Assembly (NCBI RefSeq): GCF_022953055.1
Contig: NZ_JALJEJ010000004.1
Location: 248,001 to 312,000 of the forward strand
Reading direction: 5' to 3'
Origin: Mucilaginibacter straminoryzae
Lineage (GTDB): Bacteria > Bacteroidota > Bacteroidia > Sphingobacteriales > Sphingobacteriaceae
DNA length: 64,000 nucleotides
A program made the translations under genes and the position numbers. Under the pieces are notes generated by a model that ran no database searches, was not told the DNA's origin, and saw only the letters and a list, made by a program, of their open reading frames with translations. Positions 23,837 through 34,627 of this stretch are shown piece after piece (position 1 is the first letter of the stretch; every line of letters starts with the position of its first letter).

Positions 23837-25297
23837 TTAACCGTGCAGTAATCGGTCGATCAATTCGTCCAGATCAACTTCGGCAAAAGATGTGGAATAA
23901 TCAGACAGACCATAAGGAATAATCAGCTTATTGTTATGGATAATTGACCCGCAGGAATAGATCACATTAGGCACGTAGCCTTCACGCTCGTCACTGTTTG
24001 GTACCAGGATGGGCTCTTTCAATCGCCCGATTTCGACAGAAGGATCATCCAGTTTCAGCAAACTAATCCCCAGTACATACTTACGCATCGGGCCTACCCC
24101 ATGTGTAATCATCAGCCAGCCATGTTCCGTCTCGATAGGTGAACCGCAGTTGCCGATCTGGATAAACTCCCAGCTAAATTTCGGTTGCTGTAACATAATC
24201 GGCTCTTCCCAGATATTGATCTTGTCTGAATACATGATGTAGTTGTTCCAGCCATCTATCCGCGAGATCATCACATATTTACCATTGATCTTCCTCGGAA
24301 ACAGCGCCAGGTTTTTATTCTGTGCTCCCGCCCCATATAACGGCATGATGCGGAAGTTATAAAAATCGTTAGTTTGGAGTAGCTTAGGCATAATCAGTGC
24401 GCCATCATAAGCGGTATAAGTGGCATAGTAAACCTGGCTGCCATCCTCGTGGGTAAACTTCACAAAACGCGCATCTTCTATACCCTTTCGTTCATACTCG
24501 GATATCGGAAAGATCACCCTGTCGGAAATATCGGTGTCTAACGAAAACACGATCTCGTAATAAGAATCCGCCAGCCAGAGGATCTTATCATACTCCATTT
24601 TCTTCAGATCGGTATCCTGCAGGTTTTGCGAGTCGATGAGTATCCTTCTTAACGTTGCATATTCGAAGTGCGAATCCAGCTTTTCTTCTATCTCGCGCAG
24701 CACATCCACATTAATCTGTGTTACTACGGCTTTTTCGAAAAACAGCTTTTTGTTGTACACTGCGTTGCGGATAATCTCGGCCTCATCAATATAATTACCT
24801 GCCGGTATAACCGTGATGTTATTATATTTATCAATAAGCGCCCTTCTGAAGGTAATAGAGGATATGTGCCCCTCGCCCACTGCCCTAAAGCTGATAATCA
24901 CGCGGCGTTCACCATCTTCCAGATCGCTCTGGTCTGGATCGTCTACGATAGACGGGTTAAAAAATGCAGCAGATTCGATAGAGTACTCGTGAGTAAAATA
25001 AGACCCTATTAAGAGTTTTTGATAAACGGTAAGTCCGTCGTAATCGATACTCAGCTCTTCAAACAAGTGTTTTAGTTTACTGGCATGCCTGTTTAATACC
25101 CTGGTTATGTTACGGTGCCGCTTAGAGTATTCTTGCAGCAGCGGAGAAATAATATCAAAAGCCTTTTCTTCCGGAAGTTCCAAAACGCGTTGGATTACCT
25201 CTTTGGCCCTGTCATTCCCATTAAAGAAAAAACGGGCAATTACTCTTTTCGGATCGGGATTTACTTTTACCGGCTTACGTTCTATTGCTAATCTCAT
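23837..25297 (-). CDS. GH130-family glycoside phosphorylase/hydrolase
   Basis: A 486-residue protein of the GH130 five-bladed beta-propeller family, which includes beta-mannoside phosphorylases and beta-1,2-mannosidases. After an N-terminal helical extension (residues 1-150) come propeller strands with SFRAVGEGHISSITFR, EDARFVKFTHEDGSQVYYATYTAYDG, KDLALFPRKINGKYVMISR-like and GNCGSPIETEHGWLMITHGVGP. The catalytic acid should be in the EDARF region. The long helical extension is typical of one Bacteroidota subgroup. I start at ATG 25297 (RLAIERKPVKV). No signal peptide is seen, so it acts in the cytoplasm. GT4 genes lie 5-9 kb away. Confidence 0.82.
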   Translation of the reverse strand: MRLAIERKPVKVNPDPKRVIARFFFNGNDRAKEVIQRVLELPEEKAFDIISPLLQEYSKRHRNITRVLNRHASKLKHLFEELSIDYDGLTVYQKLLIGSYFTHEYSIESAAFFNPSIVDDPDQSDLEDGERRVIISFRAVGEGHISSITFRRALIDKYNNITVIPAGNYIDEAEIIRNAVYNKKLFFEKAVVTQINVDVLREIEEKLDSHFEYATLRRILIDSQNLQDTDLKKMEYDKILWLADSYYEIVFSLDTDISDRVIFPISEYERKGIEDARFVKFTHEDGSQVYYATYTAYDGALIMPKLLQTNDFYNFRIMPLYGAGAQNKNLALFPRKINGKYVMISRIDGWNNYIMYSDKINIWEEPIMLQQPKFSWEFIQIGNCGSPIETEHGWLMITHGVGPMRKYVLGISLLKLDDPSVEIGRLKEPILVPNSDEREGYVPNVIYSCGSIIHNNKLIIPYGLSDYSTSFAEVDLDELIDRLLHG

Positions 25298-25384
25298 AAG
25301 AAAATATTCAAAGTTCAAACAGCTTTGTCATCATTTTGATTGCGCCAAATATGATAAAGCCGAGCTAAATTTTAAAATTGTGGC

Positions 25385-25392
25385 TACATTTG
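25385..25392 (+). promoter_or_regulatory. Putative -7 box of the two-component operon (TACATTTG)
   Basis: TAnnTTTG match 17 bp before ATG 25410; excludes the 101 upstream in-frame codons that overlap the GH130 gene. Confidence 0.55.
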
Positions 25393-25409
25393 AAGGGGTT
25401 ACCGATTTT

Positions 25410-26087
25410 ATGAACGTTTTAATTGTCGAAGACGAGAAAAGCCTTGCGCTTGAAATTGATGAATACTTAAGCCGGGAAGGGTTTACGGTTGAACACGCAC
25501 GCACCTGCAAAACAGCAGAAGAAAAGATGTTTGTGAACAACTATGACTTTATTTTGCTTGACCTTGGCTTACCCGACGGCGATGGTTTTGATTTACTGAA
25601 AACCCTTAAGAAAATGAGCAACCGAGAGGATGCCGTGATAGTGCTTACCGCCCGCGGCGAAGTTGATGACCGCGTACGGGGGCTGGAAGAAGGCGCAGAT
25701 GATTACCTGCCCAAGCCGTTTTCCCTTAACGAGCTTTTGGCAAGGATGCACGCCATAACCCGCCGTAAACATAAACTGGAAAGCAACGAAGTAAACCTGA
25801 AGGGTTTTAAAATAAACATCCAGAACAGAACAGTTTGCCATGGCGAAGAACGGATTAACCTGACGAAAAAAGAATTTGAGATATTCAACTACTTGGTGCT
25901 AAATAAAAACCGTGTTATTTCGCGTACCAATTTAACCGAACATGTTTGGGGTGATGTATTGGAGATTAACTCTGATTCTAACTTTGTAGATGTACACGTA
26001 AAGAACCTGCGAAAAAAACTGTCACAGTATGCCCCAATCGACTGGTTTGAAACGGTAAGAAGTATCGGCTACCGGATAAATATCTGA
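25410..26087 (+). CDS. OmpR/PhoB-family response regulator
   Basis: A 225-residue regulator. Receiver domain: acidic pair E7-D8 (IVEDEKS), phosphoacceptor D51 (FILLDLGLPDG), conserved T/S in VIVLTARG and lysine in YLPKPFSL. The winged-helix output domain (about 130-225) contains LTKKEFEIFNYLVLNKNRVISR and DVHVKNLRKKL, ending FETVRSIGYRI. Followed after 6 bp by its histidine kinase. It is divergent from the GH130 gene, but a regulatory link is not shown. Confidence 0.93.
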   Translation: MNVLIVEDEKSLALEIDEYLSREGFTVEHARTCKTAEEKMFVNNYDFILLDLGLPDGDGFDLLKTLKKMSNREDAVIVLTARGEVDDRVRGLEEGADDYLPKPFSLNELLARMHAITRRKHKLESNEVNLKGFKINIQNRTVCHGEERINLTKKEFEIFNYLVLNKNRVISRTNLTEHVWGDVLEINSDSNFVDVHVKNLRKKLSQYAPIDWFETVRSIGYRINI

Positions 26088-26093
26088 TTGTAG

Positions 26094-27437
26094 ATGAAAC
26101 TACAGTTTAAACTAACGGTTTACAACACGGTTACCAAGCTGGCTATTATTTTATGTACGGCCGTGGTTATCCTGTTTTCGCTCGAAAAGATTTCCTATCA
26201 CCACATTTCTTTACGGTTAGAAGATAAGAAAAACGAGTTTCTGCGCCACCTTAGCTCAACCACGGTAAAAGACCTGCTGCAACAACAGGACACGTTCATT
26301 GATTATAACATTTTGAAAGATGATTACATCATCTTAAAAGAGGTTAAATACGAGCCGATAAATACCGTTATAGACACTTTTAGCACCGCCCAGCGCACCA
26401 TTGACCGCACAACCGAAACCTACCGTATTTTAAGCTGCAAATTCAACTACAATAAAAAAACCTACTTTCTGGAGGTTGGCAACACCATTGATGCGGTGGA
26501 ACAGGTAAAAGAAACCATCAAAAGTTACACCCTTTTTATCCTTATCGCAGCCCTTACCCTGACACTTTTCATCGACCTGATTTTTACCAAATATTTATTG
26601 AATCCGCTTTATAAGATCATTGATACCAAGCTGATCAGGGTGAATGACCCGCTGAATTACGATTATCAGAAGATTAGTACCAGCACCCAGGATTTTAACT
26701 TGCTTGATGACAGCATTAACACACTGATGAGAAAAATCTCGCAGATGTTTTTGCTTGAAAAGCAGTTCATCGCAAACGTATCTCATGAGTTATTAACGCC
26801 TATTTCTATCATTACGTCTCGTTTGGAGAATATACTGGCTTATGAAACTTTAAGTGAAGATGCTGAGAATAAAATTTTCGGTTCACTGAAAACACTTAAC
26901 CGGCTAAAATCGATCATTAACAGCTTACTGCTAATATCGCAGGTGGAGAACAACCAGTTTAACAAGGCCGACCAGGTTAATCTATCCGAAGTATTACATG
27001 AAATTCAGGAAGAACTTGAAGACCGCATCGAAGATAAAGGCATAAAACTGAATCAGAAGTTAAAGCATCACATCACCATAACTGCTAACCGCGCGTTGAT
27101 CCATACCATGCTTTATAATGTTATTAATAACGCTATTAAATATAACCGCTTGAATGGCCATATTGACATTACTGACAGTTTGGACGGCAGCGATTATGTT
27201 TTAGAAATAACTGATACCGGGGTAGGTATGGCGAATGAACAGATACAAAGGGCTTTTGAACGCTTTGAAAAGCTGGATACCGACGAACGGGAAAGCTTTG
27301 GATTGGGCTTGGCGATTGTAAAAAGTATCGCAGCCTTCCATAACATCGCAATCGGCATTACCTCCATAAAAGACGCAGGCACTACTATCTCACTAAAATT
27401 CAATCAGTTATCAACTTCACACAATCTTCATAAATAA
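26094..27437 (+). CDS. Sensor histidine kinase
   Basis: A 447-residue membrane kinase. Two membrane segments (about residues 14-30 and 145-163) enclose an external domain of about 110 residues without a recognised fold. The phosphorylated histidine is H231 in QFIANVSHELLTP. The ATP domain has the N box NVINNAIKYN, G1 DTGVGM, F box RAFERFEKLD and G2 GLGLAIVKS. The linker between the second membrane segment and the H box is short and HAMP-like. It forms an operon with the response regulator and ends at a strong terminator. Confidence 0.93.
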   Translation: MKLQFKLTVYNTVTKLAIILCTAVVILFSLEKISYHHISLRLEDKKNEFLRHLSSTTVKDLLQQQDTFIDYNILKDDYIILKEVKYEPINTVIDTFSTAQRTIDRTTETYRILSCKFNYNKKTYFLEVGNTIDAVEQVKETIKSYTLFILIAALTLTLFIDLIFTKYLLNPLYKIIDTKLIRVNDPLNYDYQKISTSTQDFNLLDDSINTLMRKISQMFLLEKQFIANVSHELLTPISIITSRLENILAYETLSEDAENKIFGSLKTLNRLKSIINSLLLISQVENNQFNKADQVNLSEVLHEIQEELEDRIEDKGIKLNQKLKHHITITANRALIHTMLYNVINNAIKYNRLNGHIDITDSLDGSDYVLEITDTGVGMANEQIQRAFERFEKLDTDERESFGLGLAIVKSIAAFHNIAIGITSIKDAGTTISLKFNQLSTSHNLHK

Positions 27438-27486
27438 AGCGCAGTTTTGCTACTGTAAAGTTTTAGTTTCGAGTTACCCCTATTTG

Positions 27487-27522
27487 AAGGCTGTACGATG
27501 AGCATGTCGTGCAGCCTTTTTT
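27487..27522 (+). terminator. Intrinsic terminator of the two-component operon
   Basis: AAGGCTG-ACGA pairs with TCGT-CAGCCTT with one mismatch and an 8-base loop, followed by six T residues. It reaches the stop codon of the convergent DUF58 gene. Confidence 0.8.
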
Positions 27523-28441
27523 ATATCATCCTGTTTCGCTTTATTAAATAGGCCTTCAACAGTTCATAATACCCTTCATGAATGTTCGCATCAACCAGAT
27601 CAATGTGATATTGCGCACACCTCAATTCTAACTGATGGCGGTATTGGCGCATTTTTTCCAGGTAGCTGTCGCGGATCTGGTTAGGCTGAACCCTCAACTG
27701 CTCGCCTGTCTCGATATCGACAAACAAATGCGGACGGTTATCATACTCAAACTCCACTTCCTTCTTCCGGTCGTTCACGTTAAAGATAATTACTTCGTGT
27801 TTGTTATATTTTAAGTGCTGGATGGCGGCAAACAAGTCGCTTTGTTTTTGTTCGTCAAGCCCGTTCTCTACCATATCGCTAAAGAGAATCACCAGCGAAC
27901 GCTGGTGTATCTGCTCCGCCACCTGGTGCAACACCCCGCTGATATTGGTAGTGACGGCATCCTGGGGCTCATTGAAAGCTTTTTCGAGTTGGGCGAACAG
28001 GTAAAAAAGATGGGTTGCCGTGGAACGCGCAGCACTAAGCGTTTCCAGTTGTTTGGCAAAAATGCCGAGGCCAAAGGCATCGCGCTGCTTTTTAAAAAGG
28101 TACATCAACGAAGCAATTGCGTAAATGCTAAACTGTAGTTTACTGATACCTTTTTGCGGAAAGTTCATAGACGAAGAAGTGTCCAGCAGCAGATAGCAGC
28201 GCAAGTTGGTTTCCTCTTCATATTGCTTCACAAACAGCTTATCTGTACGGGCAAAAAGCTTCCAGTCGATATTCTTTACAGACTCGCCCGTATTGTGCAA
28301 ACGGTGTTCGGCAAACTCGACAGAAAAGCCGTGAAAGGGGCTTTGGTGCAAGCCTGTGATAAACCCTTCCACCACCTGCCTTGCCAGTAGCTCCAGGTTA
28401 GCCAGGTGCCTTACCTGCTGATCGTCTTTTAAGTTTGCCAT
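27521..28441 (-). CDS. DUF58-domain protein
   Basis: A 306-residue soluble protein of the DUF58/vWA-like group, typically linked to MoxR AAA-ATPases. Motifs are HSPFHGFSVEFAEHRLHNTGESVKNIDWKLFARTDKLFVK-like start (DUF58 signature G-x-S-x-E-F-x-x-x-R-x-Y), then a MIDAS-like DTSSSM (residues near 105) and SDMVENG. I start at ATG 28441, because the 17 upstream codons overlap the trxA terminator. No MoxR gene is next to it within the window. Role unknown. Confidence 0.85.
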   Translation of the reverse strand: MANLKDDQQVRHLANLELLARQVVEGFITGLHQSPFHGFSVEFAEHRLHNTGESVKNIDWKLFARTDKLFVKQYEEETNLRCYLLLDTSSSMNFPQKGISKLQFSIYAIASLMYLFKKQRDAFGLGIFAKQLETLSAARSTATHLFYLFAQLEKAFNEPQDAVTTNISGVLHQVAEQIHQRSLVILFSDMVENGLDEQKQSDLFAAIQHLKYNKHEVIIFNVNDRKKEVEFEYDNRPHLFVDIETGEQLRVQPNQIRDSYLEKMRQYRHQLELRCAQYHIDLVDANIHEGYYELLKAYLIKRNRMI

Positions 28442-28457
28442 CAATTCAATAATAACA

Positions 28458-28489
28458 AAAAACGCCGTAACTAAAGTTACAGCGTTTTT
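28458..28489 (-). terminator. Intrinsic terminator of trxA
   Basis: On the minus strand, AAAAACGC-GTAAC and GTTAC-GCGTTTTT pair with one mismatch and a TTTA loop, ending in T residues; it lies between trxA and the DUF58 gene. Confidence 0.75.
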
Positions 28490-28510
28490 CAAAATAAATT
28501 ATTGTTAAGC

Positions 28511-28831
28511 TTATACCAGTTGTTTATCCAGTTTACCAGACAGAACAGATTTAGGCACAGCACCAATTTGCTTGTCAACAATCTCGCCGTTCTTGAAGAA
28601 CAGCAGTGCAGGGATATTGCGGATACCGTATTTCATTGAAATACCAGGGTTGTTATCTACGTTAACTTTGCCTACTACCGCTTTACCGTCATATTCTTTT
28701 GCGATATCTTCTACAACCGGACCAACCATACGACACGGACCACACCATTCAGCCCAAAAGTCAACTAATACAGGTTTATCGGATTTTAACACAACTTGCT
28801 CGAAGTTTGCGTCAGTAATTTCTAAAGCCAT
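28511..28831 (-). CDS. trxA: Thioredoxin
   Basis: A 106-residue thioredoxin with the active site WCGPC (C30, C33), the preceding DFWAEW and cis-proline in IRNIPALLFF. It reduces disulfides of cytoplasmic proteins and would serve the Bcp peroxidase of this window. I start at ATG 28831 (ALEITDANF); 17 upstream in-frame codons lie beyond the promoter box. TATATTTG on the coding strand is found at 28853-28860. Confidence 0.95.
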   Translation of the reverse strand: MALEITDANFEQVVLKSDKPVLVDFWAEWCGPCRMVGPVVEDIAKEYDGKAVVGKVNVDNNPGISMKYGIRNIPALLFFKNGEIVDKQIGAVPKSVLSGKLDKQLV

Positions 28832-28852
28832 GATCTTTCGTTTTAATTTTAA

Positions 28853-28860
28853 CAAATATA
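28853..28860 (-). promoter_or_regulatory. Putative -7 box of trxA (TATATTTG)
   Basis: TAnnTTTG on the minus strand 22 bp before ATG 28831. Confidence 0.6.
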
Positions 28861-28966
28861 TACTATTCAAAATACTTGCCACAATACCCTTACTGACAAT
28901 CTGACAATTAAATTATTTATAACAGATTTCGGATGTTCATATCATATTCGTAATTTTAAAAGCATA

Positions 28967-30007
28967 ATGCAATTAAAATATTTCAAAGAATTAGACGGTG
29001 TAAGAGGATTAGCCGCTCTTATGGTTGTAGTATTCCACATCAATCAAGCAACCGGAAATAACTCCTTTATCGAAAGGCTGATTCATAAACCGGGCACGAT
29101 AGGGCAAACCGGTGTCATTCTATTTTTTGTTCTTTCTGGCTTCCTAATAACCCGTATTCTGATCGCTTCAAAAGAAAGGCCTCACTATTTTTCGAACTTT
29201 TATATTCGCCGCAGTTTCAGAATATTCCCGCTTTATTATTTATCGCTGCTAATCTTTCTTGTCGTTGTACCATTAATTAGCACTGGGCAAGTTACCAACT
29301 TTAAAGACAGCTGGACGTTCTGGGTATATCTTCAAAATGTAGCAATGACGTTCAATTGGCCATTAAACGGTCCAGGCCATTTCTGGAGTTTAGCTGTTGA
29401 GGAGCACTTTTATTTGATCTGGCCACTGGTGGTATATTATTGCAACGATAGAAGTTTGTTAAAAGTGATAATAGGAATAATTATAACGAGCATTTTTTTC
29501 AGGATTTTATTTGCTCATTTAGGGTACGGTACCTTTTATTTTACTTTCACAACGATGGATTGCCTAGCCATGGGCGGATTTGCAGCGTTGAACTACAACC
29601 ACAAGTGGCTATCGGTAAAAAAAGCATTATTAATCATCTCGGTGCTGCTAATCACATTAGCTGCGTCCTGGTATTTCCTAGGTAAAACTAAAAGTGATGT
29701 AGTTTCCCTTTTCAAAGTGCCCTTAACAGCGTTTTTTTACATGCTGCTGATCCTGATCCTTACCGAAAAGGAAACTTTTTTAAACAGGATTTTCAACTTG
29801 AATTTCCTTAGGTATACCGGAAAGATCAGCTATGGCTTGTATATCTTTCATCCATTATGTATTGAAATTGCTGTAAAATATTTTTATACAACCAGCTTTT
29901 TACCTACCCTAATCCTGATATTTTTAGCTTCATACGGCATTGCTATAGCTAGTTTTTATCTTTACGAAAGCAGATTTTTACGTCTGAAAGATAAATTCTC
30001 CTCTTAG
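28967..30007 (+). CDS. Membrane acyltransferase family 3 (OafA/NolL type)
   Basis: A 346-residue inner-membrane protein with about ten hydrophobic segments. The family motifs are clear: KELDGVRGLAALMVVVFHI near the start with the catalytic histidine, the RRSFRIFPLYYL motif (R/F-x-x-R-R-x-x-R-I-x-P), and GPGHFWSLAVEEHFYLIWP. Such enzymes O-acetylate surface sugars such as O-antigen. It stands upstream of a symporter gene by 13 bp and may share its transcript. The acceptor is unknown. Confidence 0.88.
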   Translation: MQLKYFKELDGVRGLAALMVVVFHINQATGNNSFIERLIHKPGTIGQTGVILFFVLSGFLITRILIASKERPHYFSNFYIRRSFRIFPLYYLSLLIFLVVVPLISTGQVTNFKDSWTFWVYLQNVAMTFNWPLNGPGHFWSLAVEEHFYLIWPLVVYYCNDRSLLKVIIGIIITSIFFRILFAHLGYGTFYFTFTTMDCLAMGGFAALNYNHKWLSVKKALLIISVLLITLAASWYFLGKTKSDVVSLFKVPLTAFFYMLLILILTEKETFLNRIFNLNFLRYTGKISYGLYIFHPLCIEIAVKYFYTTSFLPTLILIFLASYGIAIASFYLYESRFLRLKDKFSS

Positions 30008-30020
30008 GAAATATCACACT

Positions 30021-31256
30021 ATGCCGAACTGGATAAAGAACTACAGCGGGATGATCTGGCTGCTGACTGGAATTATTGCCGGAAGTGTGGCTGGTTTATT
30101 TCTGAATAAAGAGCTGATAATGGGTGTGCTTAAGCCCATTGGCGATATATTTCTGAACCTGCTGTTTGTGGCTGTAATTCCTTTGGTATTCTTTGCCGTT
30201 TCTTCGGCTATCGCCAATTTGCATGGCACTAAAAAGCTCAGCCGTATCATGTTTATCATGTCTGCAGTATTTGTAGGCACGGTCATCATTGCAGCCTTAC
30301 TTACTATAGCAGGTGTTAGCTTGTTTCCGGTGCATATGGACAAAGTAGTAACGCTGATCCCCGAAGAAGGTAAAAAAACAGCGCTCGGTGACCAGATCAC
30401 CAGCATTTTCACGACAGATCAGCTTTATCAATTACTTTCGAGAAAGAACATGCTTGCACTGATCATCTTCTCCCTGCTGGTCGGCTTCGGCACCTTACAA
30501 TCGGGCGAAAAAGGAACTGCGTTTACCGGCTTTTTGAATTCGGCCAATGAAGTATTCAAAAACATGTTCATCATTATCATGAAGCCAGCCCCCATTGGTT
30601 TGGGTGCCTACTTTGCGGTACAGGTAGCCACGTTCGGACCCTCACTCTTTGGCACGTATGGTAAGACCCTCGGGGTTGGTTATGCAGTCAGCATTTTTTA
30701 TTACCTCGTATTCTACTCTATATACGCGTTTATCGCTGGCGGCATCAGTGGGATCAAACGCTATTGGAAGAACAACATTATTCCGTCAGCGACAGCAGTA
30801 GGCACATGTAGTAGTATAGCCACCATCCCGGCCAATTTAGATGCTGCTAAGAAAATGGGCATCTCTGACACCATCGCGAGCATTGTGGTGCCTTTGGGTG
30901 GAACATTGCATAAAGATGGCTCCAGTGTTTCATCCATCCTAAAGATGGCCGTGGTATTTGCCATGTTCGGGCGAGGGTTTGATAGCGCCGAAACCATTAT
31001 CATCGCCCTTGGAGTGACGGTATTGGTAAGCATTGTGGAAGGCGGAATACCCAACGGCGGTTATGTCGGCGAACTGCTTTTTATTTCGGTTTATGGCCTG
31101 CCGCCGCAGGCACTGCCACCGGCTATTATCATAGGGACACTAATTGATCCGGTTGCCACCCTGCTAAATGCTACGGGAGACACCGCAGCCGCTCTGTTGG
31201 TGAATAGATTTGTAGAAGGGCGAAACTGGCTGACAACAGCTAATCAGACAGACTAA
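30021..31256 (+). CDS. Dicarboxylate/amino acid:cation symporter (DAACS family)
   Basis: A 411-residue transporter of the glutamate/dicarboxylate family that imports acidic substrates with Na+ or H+. The serine-rich reentrant loop is replaced by SATAVGTCSSIATIP; the second signature is VPLGGTLHKDGSSVSSILKMA, and the substrate site is PVATLLNATGDTAAALLVNRF, with the conserved NATGD. About eight membrane segments are predicted. It starts 13 bp after the acyltransferase stop. The 3' end overlaps the convergent deaminase gene by 4 bp. Confidence 0.9.
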   Translation: MPNWIKNYSGMIWLLTGIIAGSVAGLFLNKELIMGVLKPIGDIFLNLLFVAVIPLVFFAVSSAIANLHGTKKLSRIMFIMSAVFVGTVIIAALLTIAGVSLFPVHMDKVVTLIPEEGKKTALGDQITSIFTTDQLYQLLSRKNMLALIIFSLLVGFGTLQSGEKGTAFTGFLNSANEVFKNMFIIIMKPAPIGLGAYFAVQVATFGPSLFGTYGKTLGVGYAVSIFYYLVFYSIYAFIAGGISGIKRYWKNNIIPSATAVGTCSSIATIPANLDAAKKMGISDTIASIVVPLGGTLHKDGSSVSSILKMAVVFAMFGRGFDSAETIIIALGVTVLVSIVEGGIPNGGYVGELLFISVYGLPPQALPPAIIIGTLIDPVATLLNATGDTAAALLVNRFVEGRNWLTTANQTD

Positions 31257-31729
31257 TAATCGGTTTTTAAGCTGGATGTTTCCCATTTTTTGAACGCACC
31301 GATTGCCTCATCGCGCAGCAGTTGGATAAAAGGAGTCTTACGCTCAGCCATCGACCGCTCTATTTCTTCGTAAATAAAATGATCGTCGAATCCTATCGCA
31401 GCCGCATCTACCTTTGTATTGGCATAATAGATCTTGTCCAGCCTGGCCCAGTAGATCGCTCCTAAGCACATGGGGCAAGGCTCGCAACTGGTATAAATCT
31501 CGCAACCTTCCAAATTAAATGTATTTAATTCCTGGCAGGCTAAACGTATTGCAGACACCTCTGCATGTGCGGTGGGGTCGTTCGTTGGCACCACCTTATT
31601 TGCACTCGCCGCTACCACTTCGCCGTCCTTTACAATCACGGCACCAAATGGGCCACCCAAACCTTCGGCTACATTTTTCTCAGACAGCGCAATAGCCATC
31701 CGCATAAACTTCTCATGTTTATTTTCCAT
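31253..31729 (-). CDS. Nucleoside/guanine deaminase (cytidine deaminase-like)
   Basis: A 158-residue zinc deaminase. Zinc ligands and the proton shuttle are H55, E57 (TAHAEVSAIRLA), C85 and C88 (PCPMCLGAIYWA). The sequence LSEKNVAEGLGGPFGAVIVKDGEVVA and the end FKKWE-like tail resemble guanine deaminase (GuaD) rather than the tRNA adenosine deaminase TadA, but TadA-like activity cannot be excluded. I start at ATG 31729; earlier in-frame codons overlap the ompH terminator, which ends 13 bp upstream. Confidence 0.85.
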   Translation of the reverse strand: MENKHEKFMRMAIALSEKNVAEGLGGPFGAVIVKDGEVVAASANKVVPTNDPTAHAEVSAIRLACQELNTFNLEGCEIYTSCEPCPMCLGAIYWARLDKIYYANTKVDAAAIGFDDHFIYEEIERSMAERKTPFIQLLRDEAIGAFKKWETSSLKTDY

Positions 31730-31741
31730 CGTATCGTAAAC

Positions 31742-31770
31742 TAAAAAAGCCCCGTTCGTAAACGAGGCTT
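31742..31770 (-). terminator. Intrinsic terminator of the OmpH-like gene
   Basis: On the minus strand AAGCC-TCGTT pairs with AACGG-GGCTT (one mismatch, 4-base loop), followed by TTTTTT. It stands 13 bp upstream of the deaminase start codon, so the deaminase depends on read-through or a promoter within the hairpin. Confidence 0.8.
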
Positions 31771-31793
31771 CCAAATTATCTTGTTGTAATGAA

Positions 31794-32399
31794 TTACTTT
31801 TTGTCTTTTGCGTAAGCCTCGTTCAATCCTTTCAGAACGTCAGCAGTTACATCCAGGCTCGGATCGCCGTAAAGAACCGCAGAGTTACCTTTCTGATAGG
31901 TTAACACCAGTTTATAACCTTTATCCTTAGCGTACTGTTTCACATATTCGGCTACTTTTTCGTAAAGCTTCACTTGCTCGCTGGCCTGGTTGTTTTGCAA
32001 TTCGGCGCCTGCGTTCTGGCGATAAGCCTCCAGTTCCTGGCCTTTACGCTGCAAACGTTGTTCTGTTGCCTGACGTGCATCCGCGCTCATGGTTTGTGCG
32101 TTTTTCTGATATTCCACTACCTCGCGCTGGTAAGCCTGACCTTTTGACTGTAAATCAGCCTGGGCTGCTTTACCCTTACCCTCTAAACGAGAGCTCATGT
32201 CTTTAAAGTAATCGTATTTTGCTAACAGGGTATCCTGGTTAATGTAAACAACATCCGTTTTTGAAGGGGCTGAAGTTGCAGACGCCGGGGATGCAGTTGC
32301 AGACTTATCAGCAGTTTTGTTCTGACTGCAGCTTACCATTGCTGTTGCAAGCGCTGCTCCTAAAGTAAGTTTCGTTAAAACCGAACCTAAATGTTTCAT
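31794..32399 (-). CDS. OmpH/Skp-family periplasmic chaperone-like lipoprotein
   Basis: A 201-residue OmpH/Skp-like protein. The start KHLGSVLTKLTLGAALATAMVSC looks like a lipoprotein signal with lipid-anchored cysteine near residue 25, then an alanine/serine/threonine-rich linker. The rest follows Skp: VVYINQDTLLAKYDYFKDM, a long coiled coil rich in K, Q and A (about 75-155), and the end YVKQYAKDKGYKLVLTYQ. Skp escorts unfolded outer-membrane proteins. A lipid anchor makes it different from soluble Skp. I start at ATG 32399; TATCTTTG on the coding strand at 32431-32438 supports it. Confidence 0.85.
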   Translation of the reverse strand: MKHLGSVLTKLTLGAALATAMVSCSQNKTADKSATASPASATSAPSKTDVVYINQDTLLAKYDYFKDMSSRLEGKGKAAQADLQSKGQAYQREVVEYQKNAQTMSADARQATEQRLQRKGQELEAYRQNAGAELQNNQASEQVKLYEKVAEYVKQYAKDKGYKLVLTYQKGNSAVLYGDPSLDVTADVLKGLNEAYAKDKK

Positions 32400-32430
32400 T
32401 TTTTGCTTAATCTCTAAAAAGTTTATCCGA

Positions 32431-32438
32431 CAAAGATA
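32431..32438 (-). promoter_or_regulatory. Putative -7 box of the OmpH-like gene (TATCTTTG)
   Basis: TAnnTTTG on the minus strand, 32 bp before ATG 32399. Confidence 0.5.
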
Positions 32439-32482
32439 TAATTTCAAACCAATTATTATAACCTTTTTATAGGGCTTATTAA

Positions 32483-34516
<2,034 letters not shown>

Positions 34517-34564
34517 TTCCGACGAAGGATATAAGACAAAAATTAAAGACACAATTTGAATACA

Positions 34565-34599
34565 GTAAGGCTCTGCAAATGCAGGGCCTTACTTTTTTT
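34565..34599 (+). terminator. Intrinsic terminator of gyrB
   Basis: GTAAGGC-CTGC pairs with GCAG-GCCTTAC with a T-G pair between and an AAAT loop; seven T residues follow. Confidence 0.85.
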
Positions 34600-34627
34600 A
34601 TGTTATCTTCAACATATATTCATTGTA

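Noticed and set aside
25107..25409. 101-codon N-terminal extension of the response regulator
   Set aside because: It runs antisense to the GH130 gene and the receiver domain begins exactly at ATG 25410, downstream of a promoter box.
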